A program made the translations under genes and the position numbers. A stretch of DNA of 64,000 bases from contig AAXZ01000010.1 of NCBI GenBank assembly GCA_000169395.1, forward strand, positions 28,009 through 92,008, written 5' to 3'. Under the pieces are notes generated by a model. That model was not told the DNA's origin and made no database searches. It saw nothing but the letters and a program-made list of their open reading frames with translations. Origin of the DNA: Rhodobacteraceae bacterium HTCC2150. Its GTDB lineage: Bacteria; Pseudomonadota; Alphaproteobacteria; Rhodobacterales; Rhodobacteraceae. Within the stretch, counting starts at the first letter, position 1; every line of letters begins with the position of its first letter. Shown piece by piece: positions 45,386 through 54,649 of the stretch.

Positions 45386-45763
45386 TTGGGCGAAAAAATC
45401 CGCCTTGATAAATGGTTGTGGCACGCGCGATTTTTTAAAACGCGCGTGCTGGCCACAAAAACCGTTACCTCGGGTTCGGTTCGCTTAAACAGTGTGAAAG
45501 TGGCCAAGGCCGCCACCCAAATAGCGCCAGGCGATGTGTTGACCTTCAACAAAGGCGATGACGTCAAAATTATTCAAGTTGAATTGATCTCAAAACGCCG
45601 TGGTCCCGCGCCCGAGGCGCAAACACTTTATACTGATTTATCGCCGCCACCTGCACCACGCGCGGAATATGTTCCCAATGCGCCCGGATTTGAGGGAAAA
45701 GGGCGTCCATCTAAGAAAGATCGGCGTATCTTTGATCTTTCTCAACGTAAGGTCCTTGAATGA
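45386..45763 (+). CDS. S4-domain RNA-binding protein, HslR/Hsp15-like
   Basis: 125 aa from a TTG start (45386) just after AGGGGGCGAT. The S4 fold occupies residues about 5-60 (KIRLDKWLWHARFFKTRVLA, then TSGSVRLNSVKVAKA), followed by a basic, proline-rich tail ending GRPSKKDRRIFDL. Hsp15 of E. coli rescues stalled 50S subunits carrying peptidyl-tRNA. Positioned between the Suv3-like helicase and FdxA, a grouping I consider common in Rhodobacterales. Confidence 0.86.
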   Translation: MGEKIRLDKWLWHARFFKTRVLATKTVTSGSVRLNSVKVAKAATQIAPGDVLTFNKGDDVKIIQVELISKRRGPAPEAQTLYTDLSPPPAPRAEYVPNAPGFEGKGRPSKKDRRIFDLSQRKVLE

Positions 45764-45813
45764 TCGACGCGGCCGCTTTATGTCGCCTTTGATCCGGAAA
45801 AGAGAATAGACCC

Positions 45814-46152
45814 ATGACCTATATCGTCAACGACAGCTGCATCGCATGTAAATACACCGACTGTGTCGAGGTGTGCCCCGTAGATTGTTTCTATGAGGGT
45901 GAAAACATGTTGGTGATTCACCCCGACGAATGCATCGATTGCGGTGTGTGTGAACCAGAATGCCCAGCTGATGCTATCCGCCCAGACACCGAGCCTGATA
46001 TGGACAAGTGGGTTGAATTTAACCGGAAATATTCTGAGCTTTGGCCAGTGATCATCACGCGCAAAGATCCGCCAGCAAATGCTGCGGAAATGGAAGGCGT
46101 TGAAGGCAAACTGGAAAGCCACTTTTCCGAAAAACCCGGTACTGGCGGCTAA
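45814..46152 (+). CDS. fdxA: FdxA-type 7Fe ferredoxin
   Basis: 112 aa. Cysteines at residues 9, 12, 17, 21, 25, 40, 43, 46 and 50 are in the order of a seven-iron ferredoxin, holding one [3Fe-4S] and one [4Fe-4S] cluster ([19 protein letters not shown], then [12 protein letters not shown]). The C-terminal extension [18 protein letters not shown] is the usual FdxA tail. A soluble low-potential electron carrier; partner unknown. Followed by a 314-base region rich in inverted repeats. Confidence 0.95.
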   Translation: MTYIVNDSCIACKYTDCVEVCPVDCFYEGENMLVIHPDECIDCGVCEPECPADAIRPDTEPDMDKWVEFNRKYSELWPVIITRKDPPANAAEMEGVEGKLESHFSEKPGTGG

Positions 46153-46230
46153 TTTGCCGATTCGCCGAAATTTATATTCTAGGCGATCTATCACCGAAAT
46201 TGGGTGAATTTTCACAATTTTTGTGCTGAT

Positions 46231-46255
46231 AATTTAGGGTTTGAGTCCCTAAATT
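46231..46255 (+). terminator. Perfect hairpin, possible fdxA terminator
   Basis: AATTTAGGG (46231-46239) pairs with CCCTAAATT (46247-46255) across a seven-base loop, followed by GTTTGTC. AT-rich stem with only a weak T-run; could be a terminator for fdxA or a regulator-binding site for the carD promoter. Confidence 0.45.
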
Positions 46256-46302
46256 GTTTGTCACGCTATGAAAATGCCCAAATTTGTGATATACTGCAAC
46301 GC

Positions 46303-46327
46303 AGCAAAGTAGCAAAGTAGCAAGTAA
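46303..46327. repeat. Short tandem repeat, 8-base unit
   Basis: Two exact copies of AGCAAAGT followed by a decayed third copy, AGCAAGT. Too short to be a satellite of note, but placed upstream of the carD promoter where slippage could alter spacing. Confidence 0.6.
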
Positions 46328-46466
46328 CGCAACATATACGAAATTACGGTGATCCTTGGCCCTGCCAAAAAAACTCTAAATCATCTTAAATATATAACGA
46401 CATGCCGTACCGATGACATTGGTACGACCTGTTGTTTTCGTCGTGTGCAAACCAAAGGACGTTTGA

Positions 46467-46985
46467 ATGAGCAAGAAAAAAAATTACGCCTTCCGCCCCA
46501 ATGAATTCGTGGTCTATCCAGCCCACGGTGTTGGTCAAATCGTGCGTATCGAGGATCAAGAAATTGCAGGCATCGAAATGGAATTGTTCGTGGTTGCATT
46601 TGAGAAAGACAAAATGACCTTGCGCGTGCCAACTGAAAAGGCACTGCATGTCGGAATGCGTTCATTGTCGTCGCCTGAAACTGTGACTCGCGCAATGACG
46701 ACCCTAAAGGGTAAAGCAAAAGTTAAACGCGCAATGTGGTCACGTCGCGCGCAGGAATATGAGCAAAAAATCAACTCCGGCGATTTGATTGCTATCGCCG
46801 AAGTGGTGCGTGATTTACACCGTACGGATGAGCAACGTGAGCAAAGCTATTCAGAGCGTCAGCTTTATGAGGCCGCTTTAGAGCGGTTGACCCGTGAAGT
46901 GGCGGCCGTTGGTGGCACTGACGAAGTTGTGGCAGGCCAGCAAATTGACGGTGTTTTGATGTCGCGCGCACCTGCCGCCGCATAG
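46467..46985 (+). CDS. carD: CarD-family RNA polymerase-binding regulator
   Basis: 172 aa. The N-terminal RNAP-interacting Tudor-like domain is RPNEFVVYPAHGVGQIVRIEDQE (in part: FVVYPAHGVGQI) through TLRVPTEKA, and the helical C-terminal domain includes KVKRAMWSRRAQEYEQKI and ELYEAALERLTREVAAV-like segments. CarD stabilises open promoter complexes at rRNA and many other promoters in alphaproteobacteria. Upstream region long and structured; downstream intrinsic terminator at 47009-47041. Confidence 0.95.
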   Translation: MSKKKNYAFRPNEFVVYPAHGVGQIVRIEDQEIAGIEMELFVVAFEKDKMTLRVPTEKALHVGMRSLSSPETVTRAMTTLKGKAKVKRAMWSRRAQEYEQKINSGDLIAIAEVVRDLHRTDEQREQSYSERQLYEAALERLTREVAAVGGTDEVVAGQQIDGVLMSRAPAAA

Positions 46986-47008
46986 AATAATAAATTATAG
47001 ATGAAAGA

Positions 47009-47041
47009 AGCCGCTGATTGTCATGATCAGCGGCTTTTTTT
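47009..47041 (+). terminator. Intrinsic terminator after carD
   Basis: AGCCGCTGAT (47009-47018) pairs with ATCAGCGGCT (47026-47035) around a seven-base loop and is followed by seven T residues. It lies between the convergent carD and cobS genes. Confidence 0.9.
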
Positions 47042-47046
47042 GTGAC

Positions 47047-47817
47047 CTAAATCATCGCCGCAATCGCCAACATTGCACCTATTTCACCAATCTGTTGCAT
47101 GGCCCCCAAAATATCACCGGTTTGGCCACCGATTTTGGCAATGCCTATGCGTGAGACTGTGAATGTTAGAACCGCCACAACCGTGGTCACAAGAATGAAG
47201 CCGGCGACACCAAGGCATAGCAATACAATAAAACCTGCACTCAATGCAGCCACTAACGCTGTTGTTTGGCTCGGGCGACCAACCGAATGTGATAAGCCCT
47301 GTTTTCGGGCATTGGGGATCATGGCCATGGCCAAAACCATCGGTGTGCGACTGATGGTTCCTACTGCGACCAGCGCAAACCAAAACCCGCCGCTTAAAAT
47401 CATTTCCAGTGCCGCCCAGCGGATCAGTAACGACAAGATCAGCGCCAGCACACCATAAGTGCCGATTGCGCTGTCTTTCATTATCTCAAGGCGTCGTTCA
47501 GGAGTGTAGCCGCCCCACAGGCCATCAGCGCTATCGGCTAATCCGTCTTCGTGTAAGGCACCTGTTAACATAACGCCTGAAAATAAAACGATGCAGGCTG
47601 AAAGGCTGGAACTTAAGCCCACAGACATGGAAATCTGTGCGACTAAGGCGAGTGCCAAGCCAACAAAAACGCCCACTAACGGATAAGCCCAAGCCGCCGA
47701 GGCACCGCGGTTCTGGGCCAGATCAATGTTTACGTGAATAGGCAGACGAGTCAGAAGGCCCAGTGCGGCCCAAAAATCGCCAGTTGCCAGCAAAGGCTGG
47801 TCGCTGTTGCTTGACAT
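47047..47817 (-). CDS. cobS: Adenosylcobinamide-GDP ribazoletransferase
   Basis: 256 aa polytopic inner-membrane enzyme (CobS in Salmonella, CobV in Pseudomonas) joining alpha-ribazole to adenosylcobinamide-GDP, the final assembly step of cobalamin. [12 protein letters not shown] opens it and [18 protein letters not shown] is the metal-binding family signature; about six or seven hydrophobic segments follow. Not the CobS chelatase ATPase of the same name. Divergent from cobT with an 81-base gap, and separated by 8 kb from the main cob cluster. Confidence 0.94.
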   Translation of the reverse strand: MSSNSDQPLLATGDFWAALGLLTRLPIHVNIDLAQNRGASAAWAYPLVGVFVGLALALVAQISMSVGLSSSLSACIVLFSGVMLTGALHEDGLADSADGLWGGYTPERRLEIMKDSAIGTYGVLALILSLLIRWAALEMILSGGFWFALVAVGTISRTPMVLAMAMIPNARKQGLSHSVGRPSQTTALVAALSAGFIVLLCLGVAGFILVTTVVAVLTFTVSRIGIAKIGGQTGDILGAMQQIGEIGAMLAIAAMI

Positions 47818-47898
47818 AATGACCTTTCTGGAACATCCACGACTGTCCCAACGGGGTACTCCAAGACCAACAATAATTCAACGAGGCTGATCAGCAAA

Positions 47899-48921
47899 AT
47901 GACTCAAGCTACATTCAACACACTTGCCGAATTCCAAACGGTTCTTTCCGGCTTTTCTGGTGCAGACCAAACCGCACTTGCGGCAGCTGCTGAACGCAAC
48001 GGCCAATTGACCAAACCACCAGGTGCCTTGGGCCGACTAGAGGATTTAGCGCTTTGGGCTGCATCGTGGCAAGGGACTGAAAAACCGACAGTGAATGCGC
48101 CACAAGTAATTGTTTTTGCTGGAAACCACGGAATTACGGCGCAAGGTGTTTCGGCTTTCCCTGCCGAAGTTACTGTTCAGATGGTTGGAAATTTCGCAAA
48201 TGGTGGGGCCGCGATCAATCAGTTGGCCAAGGCTTATGGCGCAAAACTTGATGTCCATGCTTTGGATTTGGAAACACCAACGGCGGATTTCACACAATCC
48301 CCAGCCATGACTGAGCCAGAAGTTGTGGCGGCATTGCAAAAAGGTTGGAATGCTGTTGATCCGGCGTCGGATTTGTTGGTCACAGGCGAAATGGGTATCG
48401 GAAACACCACATCAGCCGCCGCAATTGCGGCCGCATTGTTGGGGGGTACGGGTGCTGATTGGGTTGGGCGCGGAACTGGCGTTGATGATGCAGGTTTGGC
48501 GATCAAAGCACGTGTCGTGGACGAAGGATTGGCCAAACACGCCGATCTACTTGGTAACCCATTAGAGGTGTTGCGCTGTCTTGGTGGGCGCGAGCTGGCC
48601 GCGATGGCGGGTGCCGTCGCCGCCGCGCGTCACCATGGTATTCCTGTATTGATGGATGGTTTCATTTGCACAGCTGCATGCGCCACCTTGGCTTTTGCCG
48701 CCAAAGGTGCCCTTGACCACGTTCAAGCCGCACATCTGTCAGCCGAAGGTGCCCACGGTCGTTTACTTGAAGCGCTTGAAAAAGAACCGATATTGTCAAT
48801 GGGCATGCGTTTGGGCGAGGGATCAGGTGCTGCATTGGCAATTGGCGTTTTGCAGGGTGCTGTTGCCTGTCATTCAGGCATGGCAACCTTTGCGGAGGCC
48901 GCCGTTTCAGCGGGTGCTTAA
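47899..48921 (+). CDS. cobT: Nicotinate-nucleotide-dimethylbenzimidazole phosphoribosyltransferase
   Basis: 340 aa (CobT of Salmonella, CobU of Pseudomonas). Makes alpha-ribazole phosphate, the lower ligand of cobalamin. [58 protein letters not shown] segment ([12 protein letters not shown]) and the C-terminal [10 protein letters not shown] with its catalytic Glu area are all present. Divergent from cobS. Its stop overlaps the Hint-protein stop on the other strand by four bases. Confidence 0.95.
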   Translation: MTQATFNTLAEFQTVLSGFSGADQTALAAAAERNGQLTKPPGALGRLEDLALWAASWQGTEKPTVNAPQVIVFAGNHGITAQGVSAFPAEVTVQMVGNFANGGAAINQLAKAYGAKLDVHALDLETPTADFTQSPAMTEPEVVAALQKGWNAVDPASDLLVTGEMGIGNTTSAAAIAAALLGGTGADWVGRGTGVDDAGLAIKARVVDEGLAKHADLLGNPLEVLRCLGGRELAAMAGAVAAARHHGIPVLMDGFICTAACATLAFAAKGALDHVQAAHLSAEGAHGRLLEALEKEPILSMGMRLGEGSGAALAIGVLQGAVACHSGMATFAEAAVSAGA

Positions 48922-50510
48922 AGGTTTAGATAAGAACAAAGTGCGGTTGCCTCATACTTCTTGAGGGGCAATCGCGCAGGCAAACCATAATCAAATTCCT
49001 CGCTTGCCAATACAGGGAATAACCTGAACAACTCGTCCTCAACATCGGCGTCAAAGGCGTCTTTTGTCATCTCACCCGGATAATAGCTTTCGGAAACTGC
49101 GCCATGGGTTGTGATCAACTGATGTTCAGAAAATAACAAATGAAAATAGATCACTTCGTTTGAAGAATAATCATAGATGATGGAATTGTCGTTCACCAAA
49201 TCCTTGGCTTTCACCAAAACTTCGTTGTCCGCAAACAATAGTTCCGCCCATACATCGGTTATAAGCATCCGATGGTTTGGCGACACCACAAGGTCTTTGG
49301 TCGTTTCCAAAGTACCCGCTTTAATTCGAATAGGGCGGTTTTCGGGTGATACCTTACAATGACTGCGGCCAACCCACATTAAAGGCTGTGGGCCATCATC
49401 ACGTGTGTTGACCAAATCGCCAGCAACAAGTTTCTCAATTAATCGCGGCCCATCTGGTGTCATGACCTCAGTGCCTGCAACAAAACACGCCATTTGAGTA
49501 ACCGTAACAATGGCGCTGTCCGCGTTACCTAATGTGTCTTCCATTGTATAAACAAAATTGACGGTCTCAATGTCACCATCGGAAACCACTGTTAACGTGC
49601 CATCCACGTTAATTGTAACAATTTGACCCGTCGTCAAAGTGACAGAGTTGGGTAACGGGCTGCCTGGGGCCGCTGAAACGGCTACATCATTGATGTGCGT
49701 AATCGTTAATGCGCCAGGAATTGTAGAGCTGTCGTTGTCCAAAACATCTAAGGTTTTGGAGGAATTTTGACCCATGTTCATGGAATCATCTTGGGCGACA
49801 ATCGCGGTTTGTGCCGAGTCACCTGCAATCAGCAGGTTCGTGTCATAGCCAGAGTCACCGCCATCAGCGACGCCGATTTTGATAGTGTTAACACCGGTGG
49901 TGATGACGTTCGCGACAAATGACAAGGTGACCGTGAAGCCGTCCATTTCAGTGTTAAATTGATCGGCTGTATTATCGACATATAGGTTTGATGTCAGATC
50001 GCCGTTGATGTTTGCAACAGAGGCGGTGCCATCACCGATGGTTACCGTCGCTTGAACACCATTTACCCAAACACCAATGGCATCGTTATAATCGGCAAAA
50101 AACTCTGGGAATTCTTCGGACCCAAACATGAAATCCAACGTCAGAACATTGCCCGTCGAAAGAAACGTCGCTTCTAATATGGCCGCGTCACTGGTTGTTG
50201 AACCTGAAAGTGCCGTTAAATCAGCATCACCCGCCGTGCCATTAAAACCCGATGTGCCTGTAGATGTATTGGTGTTCGTTGTGCCTGAGTTGTTTGCAAA
50301 ACTGTTGACGTTACCTGTTGAAAGAATGACGCCAGTATCAGAAGGGGCAACGCCCGGCGAACTTGTGTCAGCACCAGAAAAAATCCCCGAAGCCGTGGCT
50401 GCACCTGTATAGGTCGCAGTTTGTACCGTTATGCCGTCGCCAAAGATGGCCTCAGCCATTTCCATGGCGGTCGCGCCGGTATCAATTGTTAATTCGGTTG
50501 CGGTTGCCAC
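48918..50510 (-). CDS. Exported-type protein with choice-of-anchor L region and C-terminal Hint domain
   Basis: 530 aa from a GTG at 50510, preceded by GAGG; a TTG at 50630 would add 40 residues with no signal sequence. The N-terminal part (about 1-230), acidic and Thr/Gly-rich with [13 protein letters not shown], is choice-of-anchor L-like; residues about 235-335 look like a cadherin/Ig-type repeat ([21 protein letters not shown]). From Cys342 ([19 protein letters not shown]) begins a Hint domain with [10 protein letters not shown] and [10 protein letters not shown]. Hint domains can self-cleave. No Sec signal is seen, so type I secretion is a plausible route by analogy. Role unknown. Confidence 0.8.
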   Translation of the reverse strand: MATATELTIDTGATAMEMAEAIFGDGITVQTATYTGAATASGIFSGADTSSPGVAPSDTGVILSTGNVNSFANNSGTTNTNTSTGTSGFNGTAGDADLTALSGSTTSDAAILEATFLSTGNVLTLDFMFGSEEFPEFFADYNDAIGVWVNGVQATVTIGDGTASVANINGDLTSNLYVDNTADQFNTEMDGFTVTLSFVANVITTGVNTIKIGVADGGDSGYDTNLLIAGDSAQTAIVAQDDSMNMGQNSSKTLDVLDNDSSTIPGALTITHINDVAVSAAPGSPLPNSVTLTTGQIVTINVDGTLTVVSDGDIETVNFVYTMEDTLGNADSAIVTVTQMACFVAGTEVMTPDGPRLIEKLVAGDLVNTRDDGPQPLMWVGRSHCKVSPENRPIRIKAGTLETTKDLVVSPNHRMLITDVWAELLFADNEVLVKAKDLVNDNSIIYDYSSNEVIYFHLLFSEHQLITTHGAVSESYYPGEMTKDAFDADVEDELFRLFPVLASEEFDYGLPARLPLKKYEATALCSYLNL

Positions 50511-50716
50511 ATCGGCCTCATCGATTGTTGCTATATTGTGTACAGATTTACTCGAACTATCGAAAAACTTGGAACAAAGCCGTTTTTGGCAGCGAAATGT
50601 GGTGGAATCTGGGCAGAAACGCGCCAGCAATGTGAATTGTTAAGAATATGGAAACAAAAGGGAAAATTTACGTCGATCAAATTCGCCAAATTTTCAAAGG
50701 GCTAAGAAACATCGTT

Positions 50717-52558
50717 TCATGGTTGATCTGTTTCGCTTTCTCGGGACATCAGCTCAAATTCCATTGCCTTGTTTAACTCCATCGCGCGATCGATGTAGGC
50801 GGCGTTATCTTCCAACTTTAATTCGGGTTTCCAAAGTTTGGCGAGTTCAATCATTGCATGGCGATCGGCCTTATAAAACGCAATCTCGTGTTCATGGGCT
50901 TCGTATTCAGACATGCCGACATTTTCCAAAACATAACGGCCGGCGCGCAAAGAGCTGTCAAACATTTCGCGGACGATGTCATCGGCACCAGCGCGATACA
51001 GGCGATAAACGTGCTGACGATCAAAAGCGCGGGCAACGATATGCAGATCGGGCTGCGCACGTCGGGCCATTTCGACCAATCGAATGGCGGCGTCTTTGTC
51101 ATCCAAGGCCACAACAAGCGTTGCCGCCGTGGCCAAGCCTGACGCATTCAGTAATTCAGGACGTGTAGGATCACCGAAAAATGCCTTAACCCCAAATCGA
51201 CGCATAAGCTTGATGGTTTCAATGTCATTGTCCAAAACAGTTGTTTCATGGCCCGCCGTCCGCACCATTGAATTCACAATTTGGCCAAAGCGCCCAACAC
51301 CTGCGATGATTACAGGACCTTCGCCATCGATTTCATCCATTTCATGGTGGCCAAAGGTTTTGACCAATCTTTTTGCCAAAAATCCATGAAGGATAAAAAA
51401 CAAGGGCGTAAGCAACATAGTCAACGCGATGATGATTAATAAGATGGGCAACAAGTGATCCGGCACAATGCTTTGCGCCACGACAAATCCTACCAGCACC
51501 AAACCAAACTCGCCCGCTTGGGCCAATCCCAAGGTAAACAGCCATTTATCACGGCCTTTAATGCCAAAGAGGGTCGCAAGAACAAACAAAACCAACCCTT
51601 TTGAAAACATGATCAGCAGTGTGAGCCCGATGATGAAAACAGGTGCTGCCAGTATGATCTCAAAATCGATACCTGATCCGACGGTGATAAAAAACAAGCC
51701 CAACAGTAGGCCCTTGAACGGTTGAATGCTGGCCTCTAGTTCATGCTTAAATTCAGAGTTGGCCAGAACAACACCAGCCAGAAAGGTACCCAGTGCGGGG
51801 GAAAGACCGACCAAGTTCATAAGGCTGGCAATGACAACGACGGTCATCAGGGCAACCGCCGTATACATTTCCCGCAGTTTTGCACTATGAATGAAATGAA
51901 ACAAAGGTCGCGTACCAAATAGACCAAATAAAATCACCAACCCAACGGCCGCCAACGTGACGAGTGTAACGCCCCAGCCGGGCAACCCATCAACTAGTGA
52001 TACGGCATGGGTACCATGATCTGCCGAAGAATGTTCGTTTAACCCATGAATTGCCAACAAGGGTAAAAGGGCCAGCATAGGAATGACGGCGATGTCTTGT
52101 GCTAATAGAACGGAAAAAACTGAGCGCCCACCTTGGGTATGGGTCAGCTTCTTTTCGCTGAGGGTTTGCATAACAATTGCCGTTGAGGACAATGAAAAGG
52201 TTAACCCAATCGCAATGGCCGATGGCCAAGCAAGGCCGAAAGAGGCGGCACCAGCCGCGATCATGCTTGCCGTCAACGTTATCTGTAAAAACCCCAATCC
52301 AAGCAATTTGTGCCGCATGTCCCAAAGTGCACGCGGCTCTAGTTCTAACCCGATAATGAACAACATCATCACGACGCCGAATTCGGCAAAATGCTGAAGA
52401 TTTTGGGTTTCACTGCCAACCAGCCCAAGGACTGGGCCGATAATGATGCCAGCCAGCAAATACCCCAGAACAGATCCAAGGCCTAGACGGGTGGCGATTG
52501 GCACTGCGATGACGGCTGCCAACAGATAAATTGATGCTTGAATTAGAAATGATTCCAT
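50717..52558 (-). CDS. Kef-type CPA2 cation:proton antiporter with TrkA-N domain
   Basis: 613 aa. About 12 hydrophobic segments in residues 1-385 (RLGLGSVLGYLLAGIIIGPV and FTFSLSSTAIVMQTL-like segment are typical), then a cytoplasmic RCK/TrkA-N Rossmann domain beginning near residue 412 (VIIAGVGRFGQIVNSMV, then FGVKAFFGDPTRPELL). This is the layout of KefB/KefC potassium efflux systems. No adjacent KefF/KefG-like quinone reductase gene. Adjacent to the Lrp gene in the same direction, with a 37-base gap. Confidence 0.92.
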   Translation of the reverse strand: MESFLIQASIYLLAAVIAVPIATRLGLGSVLGYLLAGIIIGPVLGLVGSETQNLQHFAEFGVVMMLFIIGLELEPRALWDMRHKLLGLGFLQITLTASMIAAGAASFGLAWPSAIAIGLTFSLSSTAIVMQTLSEKKLTHTQGGRSVFSVLLAQDIAVIPMLALLPLLAIHGLNEHSSADHGTHAVSLVDGLPGWGVTLVTLAAVGLVILFGLFGTRPLFHFIHSAKLREMYTAVALMTVVVIASLMNLVGLSPALGTFLAGVVLANSEFKHELEASIQPFKGLLLGLFFITVGSGIDFEIILAAPVFIIGLTLLIMFSKGLVLFVLATLFGIKGRDKWLFTLGLAQAGEFGLVLVGFVVAQSIVPDHLLPILLIIIALTMLLTPLFFILHGFLAKRLVKTFGHHEMDEIDGEGPVIIAGVGRFGQIVNSMVRTAGHETTVLDNDIETIKLMRRFGVKAFFGDPTRPELLNASGLATAATLVVALDDKDAAIRLVEMARRAQPDLHIVARAFDRQHVYRLYRAGADDIVREMFDSSLRAGRYVLENVGMSEYEAHEHEIAFYKADRHAMIELAKLWKPELKLEDNAAYIDRAMELNKAMEFELMSRESETDQP

Positions 52559-52595
52559 TTTTGTCCTTGTTAGTTAAGTTTCGATAGCAATCGCC

Positions 52596-53054
52596 TTACA
52601 GAGGCAAAGGAGCATCGATTTTCAATTGATCCATTACGATTTGGCTTTGTACGCGTGCAATCGCGGGATGGGGTAACAACACGTCTTGGATCAGGGCATT
52701 CAGTGCCGCTAAATCCGTGCAGTATATTCTTAACAAATAGTCAGCATCGCCGGTTAAGGTCCATGCGTGGATAATCTCGGGCTGCAAAGCAACCATGCGT
52801 TTGAATTGCCGCACAGGTTCTGCACCATGGGCTGCCATTTGTATTTGTACGAACGCTTGAACTGTAAGGCCAAGCTTTCGCGCATCAAGACGGGCAATCG
52901 TCGCCTTGATGTAACCGTCAGCTTCTAAACGTTGACGCCGCCGTCCTGCTTGACTGGATGACAAATTCAAGGTCTCCGCCATTTCTTGGGCGGTCAAATG
53001 TGCATCCTTTTGCAACAAAGACAGCAAGCGTTTATCGATTTCATCCAAAGCCAT
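52596..53054 (-). CDS. Lrp/AsnC-family transcriptional regulator
   Basis: 152 aa. The N-terminal winged HTH is in LDEIDKRLLSLLQKDAHLTAQE with recognition helix SSSQAGRRRQRLEADGYI (quoted in part), the C-terminal RAM/AsnC domain follows (VQAFVQIQM, ... AWTLTGDADYLLRIYC). Divergent from hppD with a 135-base shared region holding a palindrome, so it probably regulates tyrosine/phenylpyruvate catabolism and itself. Confidence 0.93.
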   Translation of the reverse strand: MALDEIDKRLLSLLQKDAHLTAQEMAETLNLSSSQAGRRRQRLEADGYIKATIARLDARKLGLTVQAFVQIQMAAHGAEPVRQFKRMVALQPEIIHAWTLTGDADYLLRIYCTDLAALNALIQDVLLPHPAIARVQSQIVMDQLKIDAPLPL

Positions 53055-53124
53055 GCGTAAAAATTACCAATAACGTGTAAATGTTGCGTATTTATAGCAA
53101 AAAATTTTCGTTTCGTCAACAATT

Positions 53125-53132
53125 TTGCGCAA
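53125..53132. promoter_or_regulatory. Candidate Lrp-type operator upstream of hppD
   Basis: TTGCGCAA is a perfect eight-base palindrome in an AT-rich setting, centred about 60 bases before the hppD ATG and 75 before the lrp start. AT-flanked imperfect palindromes are typical Lrp/AsnC sites. Position fits control of both divergent genes, but binding is unproven. Confidence 0.35.
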
Positions 53133-53189
53133 TTTTGACAGTGATGATGCGCTATTTTTGTGAAAATGAATCAAATTGCGGAGAATTTT

Positions 53190-54287
53190 ATGGGCCCTTT
53201 CCCACATGATGCACCAACTGCGAAAATCAGCGACCTAAACCCAGCCGGAACCGATGGTTTTGAGTTCGTAGAATTTGCGCACGAAAACCCTCAAGAACTG
53301 CGAAATTTGTTTTTGCAGATGGGTTATTCCCATACGGCCACTCACAAGACCAAACAAATCGAACTTTGGCAGCAGGGTGATATTACTTATGTTTTGAATG
53401 CCGAACCCGGATCAATGGGAATGAACTATGTGGCAGATCACGGTCCTTGCGCCCCATCAATGGCGTGGCGTGTTGTCGACGCTCAGCATGCATTTGATCA
53501 TGCTGTTGCGAAAGGGGCTAAACCCTACACGGGCGGTGGCAAGGTGCTGGATGTTCCCGCAATCGTTGGGATTGGGGGCAGTTTGTTGTATTTTGTGGAA
53601 ACTTACGGTTACAATGGGAATGCTTATACCACCGAATATGACTGGATCACCGAGCCAGCCCCAAAAGGCGTCGGATTCTTTTATTTGGATCACCTGACCC
53701 ACAACGTAAAACGGGGCAATATGGATATCTGGTTCAGCTTTTACGCTGACATATTCAATTTCAAACAAATTAGGTTTTTTGATATTGCGGGTAAACATAC
53801 AGGTTTGTTTTCCCGCGCATTAACGTCGCCCTGTGGAAGAATACGCATTCCTATCAACGAAAGTGCGGACGAAAACAGCCAGATTGAAGAATATCTTCGT
53901 GCCTATAATGGTGAAGGAATTCAACATATTGCCGTTGCAACCAATGACATTTACGGCGCGACGGATAAAATTCATGCAAATGGATTAGAGTTTATGCCAC
54001 CGCCACCTGCTGCTTATTACCAAATGAGTGGGATGCGTGTTCTCAATCACCAAGAACCGATTGATCAGCTTTCTAAACATGGCATTCTGATTGATGGGGA
54101 GGGCGTCGTTGATGGGGGTATCACGCGTGTTCTGTTGCAAATTTTTTCCAAGACTGTGATTGGTCCAATCTTCTTTGAATTTATTCAACGAAAAGGGGAT
54201 GATGGATTTGGCGAGGGTAATTTCAAGGCGCTGTTTGAATCCATTGAACAAGATCAAATAGACCGCGGTGTCCTTAAAGCAAGTTAA
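53190..54287 (+). CDS. hppD: 4-Hydroxyphenylpyruvate dioxygenase
   Basis: 365 aa from ATG 53190, which follows GGAG at 53180-53183; the ATG at 53166 and GTG at 53160 are in frame but lack a ribosome site and give residues unlike the family. The Fe(II) ligands read as His168 (YLDHLTHNV), His246 (GIQHIAVAT) and Glu330 (FFEFIQRKG). Converts 4-hydroxyphenylpyruvate to homogentisate, the committed step in tyrosine degradation. The Lrp gene is divergent. No hmgA or maiA is found downstream; a Rieske gene follows instead. Confidence 0.95.
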   Translation: MGPFPHDAPTAKISDLNPAGTDGFEFVEFAHENPQELRNLFLQMGYSHTATHKTKQIELWQQGDITYVLNAEPGSMGMNYVADHGPCAPSMAWRVVDAQHAFDHAVAKGAKPYTGGGKVLDVPAIVGIGGSLLYFVETYGYNGNAYTTEYDWITEPAPKGVGFFYLDHLTHNVKRGNMDIWFSFYADIFNFKQIRFFDIAGKHTGLFSRALTSPCGRIRIPINESADENSQIEEYLRAYNGEGIQHIAVATNDIYGATDKIHANGLEFMPPPPAAYYQMSGMRVLNHQEPIDQLSKHGILIDGEGVVDGGITRVLLQIFSKTVIGPIFFEFIQRKGDDGFGEGNFKALFESIEQDQIDRGVLKAS

Positions 54288-54298
54288 GGTTACCCAAA

Positions 54299-54649
54299 TT
54301 GGATTGGATTGATTTTCCCAACGCGCCCAACATCGGTGACGTGATTTGCGAGCTTGCTGATGTTTCAGAAGGCACGACAAAGGCGATCCTGACTGATGGG
54401 TTTGGATTTTTGGTCGTTCGCCGCAAAGATCATGTATGGGGGTTTGTTAATCTTTGCCCTCATCAGTTTTTGCCCTTAACCCACCGACGTTCCGACATAA
54501 TGAGTGCCGATGCCACAGCACTTTTATGTTCTAATCATTCGATGCGTTTTGATATTGAAACGGGCCAAGGCGAAACTTGTGCCCTGTCAAAAGTGCCGTT
54601 GCAGGTTGTTGATGGGGAAATTGTGATTGGGCGGGTTAAGCGGGCTTAA
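54299..54649 (+). CDS. Small stand-alone Rieske [2Fe-2S] protein
   Basis: 116 aa from a TTG start at 54299, 12 bases after hppD. The Rieske ligands are Cys53-Pro-His55 (NLCPHQFLPLT) and Cys77-x-x-His80 (LLCSNHSMRFD). Soluble, no membrane anchor, so it is a ferredoxin-type Rieske carrier or a regulatory/accessory subunit, like those of ring-hydroxylating oxygenases. Its placement next to hppD suggests a role in tyrosine catabolism, not known for this enzyme family. The 3' end overlaps the convergent large gene by four bases. Confidence 0.85.
   Translation: MDWIDFPNAPNIGDVICELADVSEGTTKAILTDGFGFLVVRRKDHVWGFVNLCPHQFLPLTHRRSDIMSADATALLCSNHSMRFDIETGQGETCALSKVPLQVVDGEIVIGRVKRA

Larger units (their letters stand above)
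46153..46466 (+). promoter_or_regulatory. Repeat-rich intergenic region between fdxA and carD
   Basis: The 314 bases have no ORF I can support. They contain a nine-base perfect hairpin (46231-46255), a short tandem repeat (46303-46327), and a six-base-pair inverted repeat CGTACC/GGTACG (46406-46426) about 40 bases before the carD ATG. Since fdxA must terminate and carD must be initiated here, this is likely the carD promoter. I cannot assign -35/-10 boxes safely. Confidence 0.5.

Noticed and set aside
45300..46400. Prophage or insertion element near the ferredoxin-carD gap
   Set aside because: No integrase, transposase, terminal inverted repeats or target duplications were seen there or elsewhere in the window.
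47047..47817. Naming cobS here as the chelatase subunit partner of CobN
   Set aside because: The sequence is a polytopic membrane protein with the ribazoletransferase [11 protein letters not shown] motif and no AAA+ ATPase motifs; the shared symbol is coincidental.
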